Shown here: positions 43,246-53,481 of the stretch, piece after piece | How the letters are laid out: each line of letters opens with the position of its first letter | How positions within the stretch are numbered: the first letter of the stretch is position 1 | NCBI RefSeq assembly: GCF_006874625.1 | Contig: NZ_CP030034.1 | Location: 1,178,001 to 1,242,000 of the forward strand | DNA from: Bdellovibrio sp. NC01 | Lineage (GTDB): Bacteria; Bdellovibrionota; Bdellovibrionia; Bdellovibrionales; Bdellovibrionaceae | Reading direction: 5' to 3' | DNA: 64,000 nucleotides | Program-made: the position numbers and the translations under genes | Notes under the pieces: generated by a model | The model's database searches: none | What the model was told of the DNA's origin: nothing | Seen by the model: only the letters and a program-made list of their open reading frames with translations

Positions 43246-45183
43246 ATGCATAAAGAGATTTATCCCATCAATCCCGATATCGCGAAAACTGCGATCATCA
43301 CTGAAAAGAAATACAAAGAAATGTATGAGGCGTCAGTGAAAGATCCAGAAAAATTTTGGGCAGAGCAAGCGAACCGTCTTGATTGGTTTGAAAAGTGGAC
43401 AAAGGTTAAAGACACAAGTTTCAAAAAACCTGTGAGCATCAAATGGTTCCAAGGCGGAAAACTAAACGTTGCCTACAACTGTATCGATCGTCACTTGGCA
43501 AAAAATCCTGATAAAGTCGCGCTGATCTGGGAAGCTGACAACCCAGAAACTCCTTCAAAAAAAATCACCTATCGTCAACTGCACCAAGAGGTCAGTCGCT
43601 TTGCCAATGTCCTTAAAAAAATGGGCGTGAAAAAAGGCGATGTGGTGACGATCTACATGCCAATGATTTTGGAAGCGTCTTACGCGATGTTAGCATGCGC
43701 GCGTATCGGTGCTATTCACTCTGTGATCTTTGGTGGTTTTGCTCCTGATTCGATCGCTGACCGTATTGAAGATGGTGGATCGAAATTCGTGATTACTGCT
43801 GACGGTGGTTATCGTGGTGGTAAATCCCTTGCGCTTAAAGAGAACATCGATAAGGCCTGCTTGAAAACGGACAAGGTCGAAAAAGTTTTGGTCGTGAAAT
43901 ACGCTGAAATCAATATCGATATGAAAGCCGGTCGTGATATTTGGTATCACGAAATTGCCCCAACGGTCGATGAGACTTGTGAGCCAGAAAAAATGGATGC
44001 GGAAGATCCGCTTTTCATTCTTTATACGTCGGGTTCGACGGGCAAACCAAAAGGTGTGCTGCACACAACGGGTGGATACTTATTGTGGGCGGCAATGACT
44101 CATCAAGATGTTTTCGATTATCACGATAAAGATATTTATTGGTGTACAGCGGATGTCGGTTGGGTGACGGGACACAGTTATGTGGTTTACGGTCCGCTTG
44201 CAAACTGCGCGACTTCTTTGATGTTTGAAGGTGTGCCGAATTATCCGACGTCATCACGTTTTTGGGAAGTGGTTGATAAGCACAAAGTTTCTATTTTCTA
44301 TTCTTCGCCAACGGCCCTTCGTTCATTGATGCGTGAAGGGGATGCGCCGGTGAAAAAGACGTCGCGAAAAACTTTGCGAATCTTAGGAACAGTCGGTGAA
44401 CCTATCAATCCTGAAGCGTGGGCATGGTACTACGATGTGGTGGGGGATTCTCGTTGTCCTATCGTGGATACATGGTGGCAGACAGAAACGGGTGGTCATA
44501 TGATCACTCCTTTGCCGGGTGCGATTGCTACGAAACCAGGTTCGGCGACGTTGCCATTCTTTGGTGTGCAGCCGAAAATTTTGACGTTAGAAGGAAAAGA
44601 AGTTCAAGGAGCTGGTGACGGCATCCTTGTGATTGCAGATTCTTGGCCGGGTCAGGCGCGCACAGTATTTAAAAATCATGATCGTTTTCAAGAGACTTAT
44701 TTCTCTGCTTATCCTGGGTATTATTTCTCGGGTGATGGTTGTCGTCGTGATGAAGATGGTTACTATTGGATCACAGGCCGTGTCGATGACGTGATCAATG
44801 TGTCGGGGCACCGTATTGGAACGGCAGAAATTGAGTCGGCATTGGTGGCAAACAATCGTGTCGCTGAAGCAGCGGTGGTCGGTTATCCGCACGATATCAA
44901 AGGCCAAGGCATTTACGCGTTTGTGACATTGAAGGCCGGTGAAGTGGCCTCTGAGGATCTAAAGAAGGAGCTGGTACAAACGGTTCGTACAGAGATCGGT
45001 CCTATTGCCACACCAGATCTTATTCAGTGGGCGCCGGGCTTACCGAAGACTCGCTCAGGGAAAATCATGCGTCGCATTTTGCGAAAAATTGCAGAAAATC
45101 ATCCTGATCAATTAGGTGATACGACAACTCTTTCGGACCCAAGTGTGGTCCAAGAGTTGGTAGACAACCGTATGAATAAGTGA
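43246..45183 (+). CDS. acs: Acetyl-CoA synthetase
   Basis: About 645 residues from the ATG at 43246; GAGG stands 5 nt upstream, so the GTG at 43240 is less likely. Signatures: [12 protein letters not shown] (P-loop), [16 protein letters not shown] and [20 protein letters not shown]. The C-terminal [14 protein letters not shown] holds the Lys that is reversibly acetylated to switch Acs off. It makes acetyl-CoA from acetate via acetyl-AMP. It is followed after 13 bp by a small membrane protein gene, probably co-transcribed. Confidence 0.96.
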   Translation: MHKEIYPINPDIAKTAIITEKKYKEMYEASVKDPEKFWAEQANRLDWFEKWTKVKDTSFKKPVSIKWFQGGKLNVAYNCIDRHLAKNPDKVALIWEADNPETPSKKITYRQLHQEVSRFANVLKKMGVKKGDVVTIYMPMILEASYAMLACARIGAIHSVIFGGFAPDSIADRIEDGGSKFVITADGGYRGGKSLALKENIDKACLKTDKVEKVLVVKYAEINIDMKAGRDIWYHEIAPTVDETCEPEKMDAEDPLFILYTSGSTGKPKGVLHTTGGYLLWAAMTHQDVFDYHDKDIYWCTADVGWVTGHSYVVYGPLANCATSLMFEGVPNYPTSSRFWEVVDKHKVSIFYSSPTALRSLMREGDAPVKKTSRKTLRILGTVGEPINPEAWAWYYDVVGDSRCPIVDTWWQTETGGHMITPLPGAIATKPGSATLPFFGVQPKILTLEGKEVQGAGDGILVIADSWPGQARTVFKNHDRFQETYFSAYPGYYFSGDGCRRDEDGYYWITGRVDDVINVSGHRIGTAEIESALVANNRVAEAAVVGYPHDIKGQGIYAFVTLKAGEVASEDLKKELVQTVRTEIGPIATPDLIQWAPGLPKTRSGKIMRRILRKIAENHPDQLGDTTTLSDPSVVQELVDNRMNK

Positions 45184-45196
45184 TAGCGTCGGCCGT

Positions 45197-45727
45197 ATGA
45201 CTACACGCACAACTACACTTATGACATTGGTTTTGATGGTTCTAGGCGCGGCTTTCACTCGTATGATCCCGCATCCTTGGAACTTCACTGCAATCGGCGC
45301 AACAGCTTTGTTTGGTGGAGCTTACTTCCCATCTAAACGTCTTTCGATGGTGATTCCTCTTGCCGCACTTTTCTTGAGTGATTTGGTTTTGGGATTTCAC
45401 CCAACGATGGTTTTCGTTTATGTACCATTCGTGTTGATCGTGATGATGGGCTGGTCTCTTCGTGGTAACACAAGAAGCCCGATGCGTTTGGCGACGGCGT
45501 CTTTGGTTGCAAGCTCTGTGTTTTTCTTGATTTCAAACTTCGGTGTGTGGATGACAGAAGCAATGTATGCAAAATCTTTCCAAGGCCTTGTGACTTGTTA
45601 CGTAGCTGCGATTCCGTTCTTCGATAATCAAATCTATGGCGACTTGTTTTTCACAGGCGTGATGTTCGGTGCGTTTGAATTGTTGAAGCAATTCGCCCCA
45701 GACATGTTTGCTCCAAAAGCAGCGTAG
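45197..45727 (+). CDS. DUF6580-type small membrane protein
   Basis: 176 residues with about five TM segments. The N-terminal RMIPHPWNFTAIGATALFGGAYF, then PLAALFLSDLVLGFH, match the pattern I associate with the DUF6580 family, whose members look like ECF-type small-molecule uptake subunits. It lies 13 bp after acs. Function unknown. An ACGGAG/CTCCGT hairpin with a T run follows. Confidence 0.7.
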   Translation: MTTRTTTLMTLVLMVLGAAFTRMIPHPWNFTAIGATALFGGAYFPSKRLSMVIPLAALFLSDLVLGFHPTMVFVYVPFVLIVMMGWSLRGNTRSPMRLATASLVASSVFFLISNFGVWMTEAMYAKSFQGLVTCYVAAIPFFDNQIYGDLFFTGVMFGAFELLKQFAPDMFAPKAA

Positions 45728-45774
45728 TACGAAAAATATATTTAAATCTTCGGCAGGAGCTGAAGAGTAAATGC

Positions 45775-45806
45775 AAACGGAGGCTTTAACAGGTCTCCGT
45801 TTTTTG
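45775..45806 (+). terminator. Rho-independent terminator
   Basis: Stem AAACGGAG/CTCCGTTT with a 12-nt loop and a run of six T. It ends the acs transcript and precedes the dus gene. Confidence 0.8.
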
Positions 45807-45828
45807 TTTAAGATGTTAGTTAGGTGAT

Positions 45829-46893
45829 ATGAATCGTAAATTGGGACTGCATCGTCCGATTCTAGATGGCAAAGTGAATTTTCCGTTGTGTTTGGCACCC
45901 ATGGTGGGGCTGACTCACGTGGCATTGCGCGAAGTGATTCGCGAATACTTGCCGTCCGATGCCTTTACGATCTGGCCGACAGAGATGTTGAACTCGCGTC
46001 GAGTGCCCGATGAAAATCTCGAAACCACACCTGAAACAATGCGCTCGGAATCTGAAACGGGACTAGTTCCGCAAATTCTTGGCAATGAAGAAGAACCCAT
46101 CGCAAAAACCGTCAAACGTTTGATCGAGTGGGGTGCCGAAGCGATTGATATCAACATGGGCTGTCCCGTGCAAAAAGCGTTGAAGCATAATTACGGCGTG
46201 GCACTTATGGGTGATCCATCATATGCGGCAGAAGTTGTGCGCATGACCGTCAAAAATTCTACGGTGCCAGTCAGTGTGAAGTTGCGTGCCGTTGGTAGCA
46301 CCAAAGAATTCGATGAACTTTTGACGTTCGTACAAGGTTTAAGAAATTCTGGTGCTGCGTGGGTGTGTTTGCATCCGCGAACGGCGGCACAAAAACGCCG
46401 TGGCTCTGCGGACTGGGAACAAATCAAACAACTGCACAAAGCTGTCGACTTTCCAGTGATCGGCAATGGAGACGTGCAAACGTCTGACGATGTGATCGCC
46501 ATGCTTGAAGAAACGGGTTGCGATATGGCGATGGCCGGTCGCGCTCTAGCGGCTCGTCCGTGGATGATGTGGCAATTGGGTGAGCGTCTTGGTTTTTCTG
46601 CACCTGCAGGCAAAGAAGGTTTGCGCGCTCCAAGCACTCCAGAAGAAGAGGGCGCTGAATACGGAAAAGTTTTAGTGAGTTTGATTAAAAAATCCGTTCA
46701 GTTTTTCGGCGAAGATAAAGCCATGCGCAAAGTGCGTTTCTATGTCAGAACGACATCGGTGTGGCTGCCTTTTGGAAATGCCTTAACAAGCGTGTGCGCA
46801 AAAGCGCAGAACACAGATCAGATGATCGAAGGTGTTGAAAAATTCTTCTCGGTCCCGCATGAGATGTCGGCGCGAACGGAATTGCGACAATAG
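45829..46893 (+). CDS. tRNA-dihydrouridine synthase family protein
   Basis: 354 residues, Dus TIM barrel. CLAPMVGLTHVALRE binds FMN, INMGCPVQKALK carries the catalytic Cys (GCP motif), then LHPRTAAQKRRGSADW, GNGDVQTSDD and MAGRALAARPW. It reduces uridines in tRNA D-loops using NADPH. The layout is nearer to DusB/Dus than DusC; a second dus gene lies at 57744-58739. The position modified is not visible. A strong terminator follows. Confidence 0.9.
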   Translation: MNRKLGLHRPILDGKVNFPLCLAPMVGLTHVALREVIREYLPSDAFTIWPTEMLNSRRVPDENLETTPETMRSESETGLVPQILGNEEEPIAKTVKRLIEWGAEAIDINMGCPVQKALKHNYGVALMGDPSYAAEVVRMTVKNSTVPVSVKLRAVGSTKEFDELLTFVQGLRNSGAAWVCLHPRTAAQKRRGSADWEQIKQLHKAVDFPVIGNGDVQTSDDVIAMLEETGCDMAMAGRALAARPWMMWQLGERLGFSAPAGKEGLRAPSTPEEEGAEYGKVLVSLIKKSVQFFGEDKAMRKVRFYVRTTSVWLPFGNALTSVCAKAQNTDQMIEGVEKFFSVPHEMSARTELRQ

Positions 46894-46925
46894 AACTACC
46901 GTGAATCAAAAACTTAGAAATAAAA

Positions 46926-46962
46926 AAAAAGGATCTAGCGCGAAGCCAGATCCTTTTTATTT
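46926..46962. terminator. Rho-independent terminator
   Basis: Stem AAAAAGGATCT/AGATCCTTTTT with an 11-nt loop, T runs both ways. It lies between the dus gene and the convergent glutaredoxin gene. Confidence 0.88.
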
Positions 46963-46980
46963 TCCGCAAAATGTAAGGGA

Positions 46981-47238
46981 TTAATTCCCTGCCAACATCG
47001 CGTCTAATTTGCCTTCATCATCAAGGGCTTTCAGGTCCGTGTAGCCACCAACCAGTTTGCCGTTGATCAAGATGATAGGTACAGTTCTCCAACCAGTTTC
47101 CGCTTTGATGCGGTCGATTTCTTCTGGCTTGTCTGTCAGATCGATAAGATCGTAAGTCAGATTTTTTCCGTTAAGGAAATTCACTGCACGGTCGCAATAC
47201 GGGCATGGATTCTTCTTGTAAATTGTGATTTGCGCCAT
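46981..47238 (-). CDS. grxC: Glutaredoxin 3 (GrxC type)
   Basis: 85 residues from the ATG at 47238, preceded by GAGGT; the start 33 bases upstream would add a non-family leader. Active-site CPYC (NPCPYCDRA), the cis-Pro TVPIIL and the GGYTDL glutathione-binding segment are intact. It reduces protein disulfides and mixed disulfides with glutathione. It faces the dus gene convergently and is divergent from a methyltransferase gene. Confidence 0.92.
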   Translation of the reverse strand: MAQITIYKKNPCPYCDRAVNFLNGKNLTYDLIDLTDKPEEIDRIKAETGWRTVPIILINGKLVGGYTDLKALDDEGKLDAMLAGN

Positions 47239-47260
47239 AATTACCTCGAGGTTATTTATG

Positions 47261-47281
47261 TACTCCGACAAAGCCGGAGTA
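47261..47281. other. Hairpin in the grxC/methyltransferase intergenic region
   Basis: TACTCCG (47261-47267) pairs with CGGAGTA (47275-47281) around an ACAAAGC loop. It lies in the grxC 5' region and 45 bp before the methyltransferase ATG. It resembles the ACTCCGAC hairpin at 15740-15758. Role unknown. Confidence 0.35.
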
Positions 47282-47326
47282 GGTCTATAGCCTTGACCTT
47301 AACACTTTATTAGGAAAAAGTCAGGT

Positions 47327-47995
47327 ATGGATTGTTTATTGTGTCAGGCTCCTCATACAGCGCCATTTAATGTGATTAAGAAGCCCGAAAAGAGCTATTT
47401 TCACTGCGCCTTCTGCGACCTGATCTTTATGAATCCGGCAGAGCGCCTGACGTCTTCCCAAGAGAAGTCTCGTTATGATCACCATCAAAACGAAGATATG
47501 AAAGGCTATCGCGCTTTCCTTGAGCCTTTGGTGAAGGATGTCGAGCAATTTACGAAAAATGTGAAACGTGATCCGGTTGATACTAGCATTCTTGATTTTG
47601 GCTGCGGTCCTACGGCCTTCTTAGGAAATTGGCTGACGGAAAAAAACTTCCGCGTCACAAATTACGACCTTTTCTATCATCCCGATCAAGATGCTCTTCG
47701 CAAAAGCTATAACATCATCACATCAACAGAGGTGTGGGAGCACTTGCATGAACCACGCATTGAAATCATCAAGATGTTGAAGATGTTAAAGCCAGGAGGA
47801 ATCCTGGCGATCATGACTTCATCCCACAAGGGTGAGGCCGCATTCCATGATTGGTATTACAGACGCGATCTGACCCACGTCACTTTCTTTTCAGAAAAAA
47901 CGATGAAGTGGATCGCGGACCATTTCAAATTGCAATTGCTTAAATCAAGAAGTCCTTATTGGATCTTCCAAAAAGCCGAAGCTCCTACTATTTAG
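47327..47995 (+). CDS. SAM-dependent methyltransferase with N-terminal Cys motif
   Basis: 222 residues. An N-terminal zinc-ribbon-like part (MDCLLCQAPH and HCAFCDLIFMN) is followed by a Rossmann methyltransferase domain with motif I ILDFGCGPTAFLGNWL, an STEVWEHLHEP segment and MLKPGGILAIMTSS. It is of the Methyltransf_23-type with a C-terminal aromatic end. The substrate is unknown. The last 8 bases overlap the 3' end of the convergent prolyl oligopeptidase gene (47988-47995). Confidence 0.83.
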   Translation: MDCLLCQAPHTAPFNVIKKPEKSYFHCAFCDLIFMNPAERLTSSQEKSRYDHHQNEDMKGYRAFLEPLVKDVEQFTKNVKRDPVDTSILDFGCGPTAFLGNWLTEKNFRVTNYDLFYHPDQDALRKSYNIITSTEVWEHLHEPRIEIIKMLKMLKPGGILAIMTSSHKGEAAFHDWYYRRDLTHVTFFSEKTMKWIADHFKLQLLKSRSPYWIFQKAEAPTI

Positions 47996-50141
47996 GAGCC
48001 GGGCCCAACTTCTGCCACAAGTAAGTATACTCTAGTGTGTTCCACAGAATTTTCTGTTTGATATTCGCATTGCCTGCGTGACCACCTTCTGTGTTTTCGT
48101 AGTAGTAAACTTTGTGTCCTTGTTCTTTCATGCGTGCGACCATTTTGCGCGCGTGTCCTGGATGAACACGGTCATCCTTAGTGCTCGTCATAAAGAAGAT
48201 TTCTGGATATTTCTTGTCAGCTTTCACGTTTTGATAAGGGGAGTACTGCAAGATAGCTTCTCGCATTTTCGCGTCGTCGGGATTGCCGTATTCTTCCATC
48301 CAGCTCGCACCCGCTAGCAACTTGTGATAGCGAAGCATATCAAGCAATGGCACTTCAACAAGAGCTGCATTGAACAAGTCAGGACGACGGACGACCGTGG
48401 CGCCAGTTAAAAGCCCACCATTAGATCGACCTTGAATTCCTAAATGTCCCGCATTTGTGATCTTTGATTTAATCAAATCTTCTGCGACTGCGATGAAGTC
48501 ATCGTAAACTTTCGTGCGATTTTCACGAAGCACAGCTTGATGCCATGATGGACCGAACTCGCCACCACCACGGATGTTTGCTACAACAAAAACGCCGCCA
48601 CGCTCAATCCAAACTTTGCCGATGCTATCAAGATAGTAGGGCAGGATCGGGCTTTCGAAACCGCCGTAGCCGTACATGAGCGTTGGATTCTTTTCGTTCA
48701 ACTTCATGTTCTTTTTATGAATGATGAAGTACGGAATCATCGTGCCGTCTTTGCTTTTCGCCTCTTTTTGATCAACTGTCATTTCAGCCGAATTAAAGCG
48801 CGGTGGAGCTGACTTCAACAACGCCCAGTCTGAATTTTTATCCGCAGGCATACCAAGATAAATTGCCGAAGGACTTAGGAAGTCCGTGTAATTAACCAAG
48901 AAGGCATCATCAAAGGCGTCATTTGAATAAGCGCGTGCAACACCTTTGTTACCAAGATTCAAATCCGCAAGTTGCCAGCTGCCAGTTTCTTGACGGGTGA
49001 TGCGTGCGACTTTGCCTTGAACGTTATCATTCAAATTCAAATAAATTGCCGTCTTGCTGATACCAACGTGACTTAAGAAACGTTTTGCTTTGGGTGTGAA
49101 CAAAATGTCCAAGAAATCCAAAGCTTTTTCTTTAAGTTTCAACCGTTGCGCTGGTAACGCCACTAAGCTTCCCGCAGGAATCATGCGCGTGTTGGTTTTA
49201 AGGTCATCGCGCAACAGGAATAAGAAGTAGTCATCAAACACGCCAGAAAAATCGGCACTTGTCGGCACAGGTAGCAAAGTTCTGACACCTTTTTCGTCTT
49301 CATACCAAACTTCGTTTTCATAGAATGAAATTGTACGGAAGTGGAAGATATAGTTTTTCTTTGGCGTAAAGTACGTGAATGTTGAAGCACTCATGTCTTT
49401 TTTGCTACCTTGGAATACTTCTTTCGCGTCTTTCAAAGCCTGACCGCGTTTCAAAATTTTTGAAATCATCGGGTAGCCTGAATCCGTCAAAGAATTAGCA
49501 CCCCAGTCTGTGCCCACGTAAAGAGTGTCTTGATCGATCCACGTCGCATAACTTTTCGCTTCAGGAAGGAAGAAGCCGTCTTTTACGAAACTCAAAGACG
49601 TTAAATCAAACTCGCGCGTGACCTTTGCGTCCTTACCACCACGAGAAAGTGAAATCAGGCAACGTGTGTTTTTAGGCGGCAAGCAATCCGCACCGGCCCA
49701 CACCCAGTTTTCATTTTCTTTTTTCGCTAAAGCATCAAGATCAAGAAGGACATTCCACTGCGGTTTTTCTTTTTTAAACTCTTCAACAGAAGTTTTGCGC
49801 CAGATGCCGCGCGTGTGCTTCTTGTCTTGCCAGAAATTATAAACTTCGCCGTTCATCAAATAAACTTGCGGTAGACGATCATCGGCTAAAGCAATCTTGG
49901 TTAAATCTTTTTTGATAGAATTAAAGTTTGGATCTTTTTTGAAATGAGCGACAGTGCGTTTGCTCTCGGCTTTTGCAAACTCGAGGGCTTTCTTGCCTTC
50001 AACTTCTTCAAGATAAAGATAAGGATCTTGCTGAACGGATTGAGTCTCTTTTTTCACCGGCTCTTTTTTTACTTGAGCATTTTTGGTGATGCAAGATGTA
50101 AGTGCTAGGGATGCAGTTGCAAGAACGAACAGGAGTTTCAT
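47988..50141 (-). CDS. Prolyl oligopeptidase (S9A) lipoprotein
   Basis: About 717 residues. Lipobox SLALTSC-IT near residue 18. The N-terminal beta-propeller part (about 60-420) lies over the alpha/beta-hydrolase domain. Catalytic residues: Ser in GIQGRSNGGLLTG (near 572), Asp in TSTKDDRVHPGH (near 657) and His in ENTEGGHAGNAN (near 689). These enzymes cut short peptides after Pro. As a lipoprotein it would work in the periplasm, on peptides released from prey or from its own proteins. The ATG two codons after the 50147 start is preferred. Confidence 0.93.
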   Translation of the reverse strand: MKLLFVLATASLALTSCITKNAQVKKEPVKKETQSVQQDPYLYLEEVEGKKALEFAKAESKRTVAHFKKDPNFNSIKKDLTKIALADDRLPQVYLMNGEVYNFWQDKKHTRGIWRKTSVEEFKKEKPQWNVLLDLDALAKKENENWVWAGADCLPPKNTRCLISLSRGGKDAKVTREFDLTSLSFVKDGFFLPEAKSYATWIDQDTLYVGTDWGANSLTDSGYPMISKILKRGQALKDAKEVFQGSKKDMSASTFTYFTPKKNYIFHFRTISFYENEVWYEDEKGVRTLLPVPTSADFSGVFDDYFLFLLRDDLKTNTRMIPAGSLVALPAQRLKLKEKALDFLDILFTPKAKRFLSHVGISKTAIYLNLNDNVQGKVARITRQETGSWQLADLNLGNKGVARAYSNDAFDDAFLVNYTDFLSPSAIYLGMPADKNSDWALLKSAPPRFNSAEMTVDQKEAKSKDGTMIPYFIIHKKNMKLNEKNPTLMYGYGGFESPILPYYLDSIGKVWIERGGVFVVANIRGGGEFGPSWHQAVLRENRTKVYDDFIAVAEDLIKSKITNAGHLGIQGRSNGGLLTGATVVRRPDLFNAALVEVPLLDMLRYHKLLAGASWMEEYGNPDDAKMREAILQYSPYQNVKADKKYPEIFFMTSTKDDRVHPGHARKMVARMKEQGHKVYYYENTEGGHAGNANIKQKILWNTLEYTYLWQKLGPAPK

Positions 50142-50214
50142 ACGCATAAAACAGGAACCTCTTTTCGAGGCCCCATCATAGTAATTTTTCCGCCTGATGC
50201 AACTTTATACGCTG

Positions 50215-50889
50215 CTAGTCTCTTTCAAGAATATATAAATACGTATTATTTCCGAAGTCGCCACCGCCGCCACGCACGATGCGAATATCTTCATCGACGT
50301 AAACGTTTTGCAGAATTCCTTTTTTGCCAATGGGGCTTTGCTCTGGTGGAGCAGGGTTTTTATCGAATGCTCCAAATTCTGCTAACATGGCAAGGCGTGT
50401 CGGTTCTGAATAGCTCCAGTCGGGGTTTGTAACGGCTTTGGTAAATTCGATATTAAGAGCGTTATCGCCAACAGTGAATTTGCCGCGCAAATAACCCATA
50501 TTTTTTGCTTCACCATATTGATCGCGGGCAACGTTCCAGTAGTAGCCCTCTGGAAAGACAACTTGCCAAATTGAATCCGCACGTGCGCCCATGCCGGGTT
50601 GACCTCCGGGACCATCGGCCCAGACTTGATACCAAGTGCCGATGACGTCGATCAGTTTTTCTTGCTCTGTGCGTGCCGGAACGAGACTCGCAAGCTCATC
50701 AACTAAGGGATCCAATTTTTGGCGAACTTCAACGCTGTTGTCATCGGTATCAAATTCACCTTGGGCATCAAAAGCAATTTGCAGAATTTCGTATTTAAGT
50801 TCTTTGATTCTGTCTGCTGTATCGTCAGCACGAAGCAGAGGAGAAACCAGGAATACTGCCATTGATAAGGCAGCCGCGAATCTTTTCAT
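50215..50889 (-). CDS. Secreted protein of unknown function
   Basis: About 224 residues from the ATG at 50889, with GGAGG 7 nt upstream; a start at 50919 is less likely. Sec signal peptide ends near LLRADD (residue ~21). A helical region (about 20-65) leads to a beta-rich domain with IDVIGTWYQVWADGPGG, YYWNVARDQYG and LNIEFTKAV, ending in YLYILERD. The order recalls the PAP/fibrillin domain of lipid-associated proteins, but only weakly. No Cys. Confidence 0.7.
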   Translation of the reverse strand: MKRFAAALSMAVFLVSPLLRADDTADRIKELKYEILQIAFDAQGEFDTDDNSVEVRQKLDPLVDELASLVPARTEQEKLIDVIGTWYQVWADGPGGQPGMGARADSIWQVVFPEGYYWNVARDQYGEAKNMGYLRGKFTVGDNALNIEFTKAVTNPDWSYSEPTRLAMLAEFGAFDKNPAPPEQSPIGKKGILQNVYVDEDIRIVRGGGGDFGNNTYLYILERD

Positions 50890-51056
50890 GGGAAGCCTCC
50901 AGTGATGAGTTTCTAGCACTGACTCTACATTCGGGGACAGATGATGCCATCCTGTATTTGTGCAGCGATAAAAATGCGTATCAGAAAATGGTCTAGCTGC
51001 TTGATTAAGACTTCATTACGATGCGGAGCTGCCGACAAGCGATCAAGGAGTCTTAT

Positions 51057-53423
51057 TTGTTTCTTGTTCATTTGCTGGCCTTAATTCTAGTCAGTCTTCC
51101 GGGTATTTCCATTGGATCTTATCCATCTGGCTTGTCTGTCTTGTGCATGCAAACAAAATCCTGTTCATCGCAGACTCAAGAAATGCGTAAACTTGCGGTC
51201 GCTCAGTGCGAGATGCAAATACAAACCCTGGGGTGTGAAGAGTTAGGAAGACAGTTCCCAGAGATGAAAGATTCCATTCGCAGTTGTGGCTTTGAAGATC
51301 AATGCAAGGCTGAAGAGGATTACCAGAACAACGAAGAGATCGCGTGTTTGCGTGGTTATAAAAATTCGATCGTCGATACTGGCAAAGCGATGAAAGATAT
51401 GGCTGTGTCTTTGGGTGAATTCATCGACAGCAGTTGGGAAAGCTTCAAGAATAGCGTCAAAGATCGTAACCAGTTTATCAAGCAGTGTAACAAGTCTCTT
51501 TCGTGTAAGCGTGATTTAGTGAAAGATGATCACCGTTATAAAAATCTTTCTGATGAACAATTGAACAAATACTCCGCAGCTTTTTTGTACGTTGAAGCAC
51601 AAGACATGAAAGCGTGGCAGGCGTCGCTTGATCGTGCGCCGGGCAGAATGGGCGTAAAGGCGCCAACGACGCCTTTGACGCCAGCGCAGATTGATAAAAT
51701 CGCGGATATGAAAGCGATGGTTCGTGAAAAAATCGAAACAGAATATCGCAAGTTTGCGTGTTATCGTCCCGTCGTCCAGGCCGAGATGGCTTGTTATGCG
51801 ATTGGTAACGTCATCGATCCAACACTTCTGTTCGGTGCTGTATTCAAGGGAGCGCGCTTAGTCGGTGCAACCGCCAAAGCGATGACGGCTGAAAAAATTG
51901 CCGCGCGTGCAGAAGAGACCGAAAAGGCCGGAGCTGCACTACGCACCGCTGGCTTATCGCGTGAAAACTTAGTTAAAACATATTTGGAATATTCCCCGAC
52001 GTCAGTTGCACAGAATGAAAAATGGATTTCAGTTGCGGAAAAGGGCGTCGCTTCCAAGACGAAGTTCCTTGATGTCGAGAACAGTCAGTTAAAAGTTTTG
52101 AACGATACTTTGAAAGATAAAAATCTGGTCACAAGTTTAACGAACTATCACAAGAAGATCTTATTCGATAAGATCGAGGATCTAAAAAAACAGTTCCCGG
52201 ATCTGGTGATTGATTCGTATTCGGATTTCAAATCTTCGCGTTTTGCATTTTCAGGAAAAATTCCGGCAGATTTGGATAAGCGTCTGCAAGCGATCTTTAA
52301 AGACGCCAATAAAGAATTCACCGATTATGTGAAGTCAGAAAAAATCCTTCGTGAAGGCGATACCGCTGAAACGTGGTTCCGAGCTGGCACGGGCCAGTCG
52401 GCTGAGCAGGCCAACGTGGCTGCTCGTTATTCACGCATGGCCGAGTCGAATGAACTACAAAGTTATGCGCAGTCTAAATTGAATAATGATCTGACGACGA
52501 AATTGAATTCGATTGAAAGCAGTCGCCAATCTTTACAAACGCAATTGCGTAATACCTCCGCTGTGGATGGGAAGACTTTTGATTCTGACGTCTTTGATAT
52601 CGTTCGAAAGAACATGGGTAATGATGATAAGATTAAGTCGGCGTTGTCACAACGTTATGCTTTGTCAGAGCTTTCACCAGCGACCGTCAAAGAATTGCAG
52701 ACCTATGTCAAAACTTCGGATGAATTTTCACCAGGTATCTTTGTGCCTAAACGGGAAGTCGCGCATTTAGGAGAAGCCTCTCAGGGGGGCTTGTCTGCTG
52801 ACGTGATTGGCCTTGGCGCTTCCAATATGAAGGGCACGGCAGACGCGTTGGCTCGTTCGAAAAACTTAGATCAGGTCCTTGAAGAAACGCGCAAGGCTGA
52901 AAAAGTCGTGACTGCAAATTTCCAGGCGCAGAAAAAATACTTTGAAGATGTGGTTCGTCAATCCGTCGATCCGGGTAAGTTAAAAACCGTGTGCTCAGGG
53001 GATGACTGCGTTGCGATTGCGGTAAAACCTTTGAATGAAACGGATAAAACAAAAATTTTAAGTGGTCTTGCAAACAGTCAATATTCTGGCAAGTTCCGCC
53101 TTGCATTTATTGAAGATGGCATTGCCGATTCCACAACTCGAAACATGCTCAGTACTCATGGTGAAAGTGTGGAGAAATTGTTGCGTTCATCATTAGGTTC
53201 CGTGATGGAACCACGCAAACTTCAAGGCCTTACCTTTGGTCTCGATATGAGAACGCAGACATTGAACTCCGGCGCCGTGAAGCTTCTGATGGGCGAGAAC
53301 ACCGCGGTGAAGCTTTCTACGCAAGAGCGCAAGTTGATTGAGCAAAAGTTTTCAGAGGCTTTGCAAGACTTCAACAAGAGTTTGCAGAAGCAGGGAATTA
53401 ATTCGAATTATCGTCCGTTTTAA
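51057..53423 (+). CDS. Large secreted protein of unknown function
   Basis: About 788 residues from a TTG at 51057, with AAGGAG 6 nt upstream; an ATG 12 codons earlier (51021) has no ribosome site. The N-terminus is a signal peptide (HLLALILVSLPGISIG). Residues ~30-260 hold about 16 Cys, mostly in pairs, suggesting disulfides (LCMQTKSCSS, CEELGR, QCNKSLSCKR). The remainder is largely helical with coiled-coil stretches, and a last beta-rich part includes a VCSGDDCVAIAV Cys pair. The last third includes FVPKREVAHLGEA and KLVLMGENTAVKL-type segments. No family is recognised. It is probably exported as a large periplasmic or surface protein. Confidence 0.72.
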   Translation: MFLVHLLALILVSLPGISIGSYPSGLSVLCMQTKSCSSQTQEMRKLAVAQCEMQIQTLGCEELGRQFPEMKDSIRSCGFEDQCKAEEDYQNNEEIACLRGYKNSIVDTGKAMKDMAVSLGEFIDSSWESFKNSVKDRNQFIKQCNKSLSCKRDLVKDDHRYKNLSDEQLNKYSAAFLYVEAQDMKAWQASLDRAPGRMGVKAPTTPLTPAQIDKIADMKAMVREKIETEYRKFACYRPVVQAEMACYAIGNVIDPTLLFGAVFKGARLVGATAKAMTAEKIAARAEETEKAGAALRTAGLSRENLVKTYLEYSPTSVAQNEKWISVAEKGVASKTKFLDVENSQLKVLNDTLKDKNLVTSLTNYHKKILFDKIEDLKKQFPDLVIDSYSDFKSSRFAFSGKIPADLDKRLQAIFKDANKEFTDYVKSEKILREGDTAETWFRAGTGQSAEQANVAARYSRMAESNELQSYAQSKLNNDLTTKLNSIESSRQSLQTQLRNTSAVDGKTFDSDVFDIVRKNMGNDDKIKSALSQRYALSELSPATVKELQTYVKTSDEFSPGIFVPKREVAHLGEASQGGLSADVIGLGASNMKGTADALARSKNLDQVLEETRKAEKVVTANFQAQKKYFEDVVRQSVDPGKLKTVCSGDDCVAIAVKPLNETDKTKILSGLANSQYSGKFRLAFIEDGIADSTTRNMLSTHGESVEKLLRSSLGSVMEPRKLQGLTFGLDMRTQTLNSGAVKLLMGENTAVKLSTQERKLIEQKFSEALQDFNKSLQKQGINSNYRPF

Positions 53424-53481
53424 CACGTTGATTCAATAGTGTTTCCATAATCCCAAAATATAAAAACAGACTCGCCGTGAT

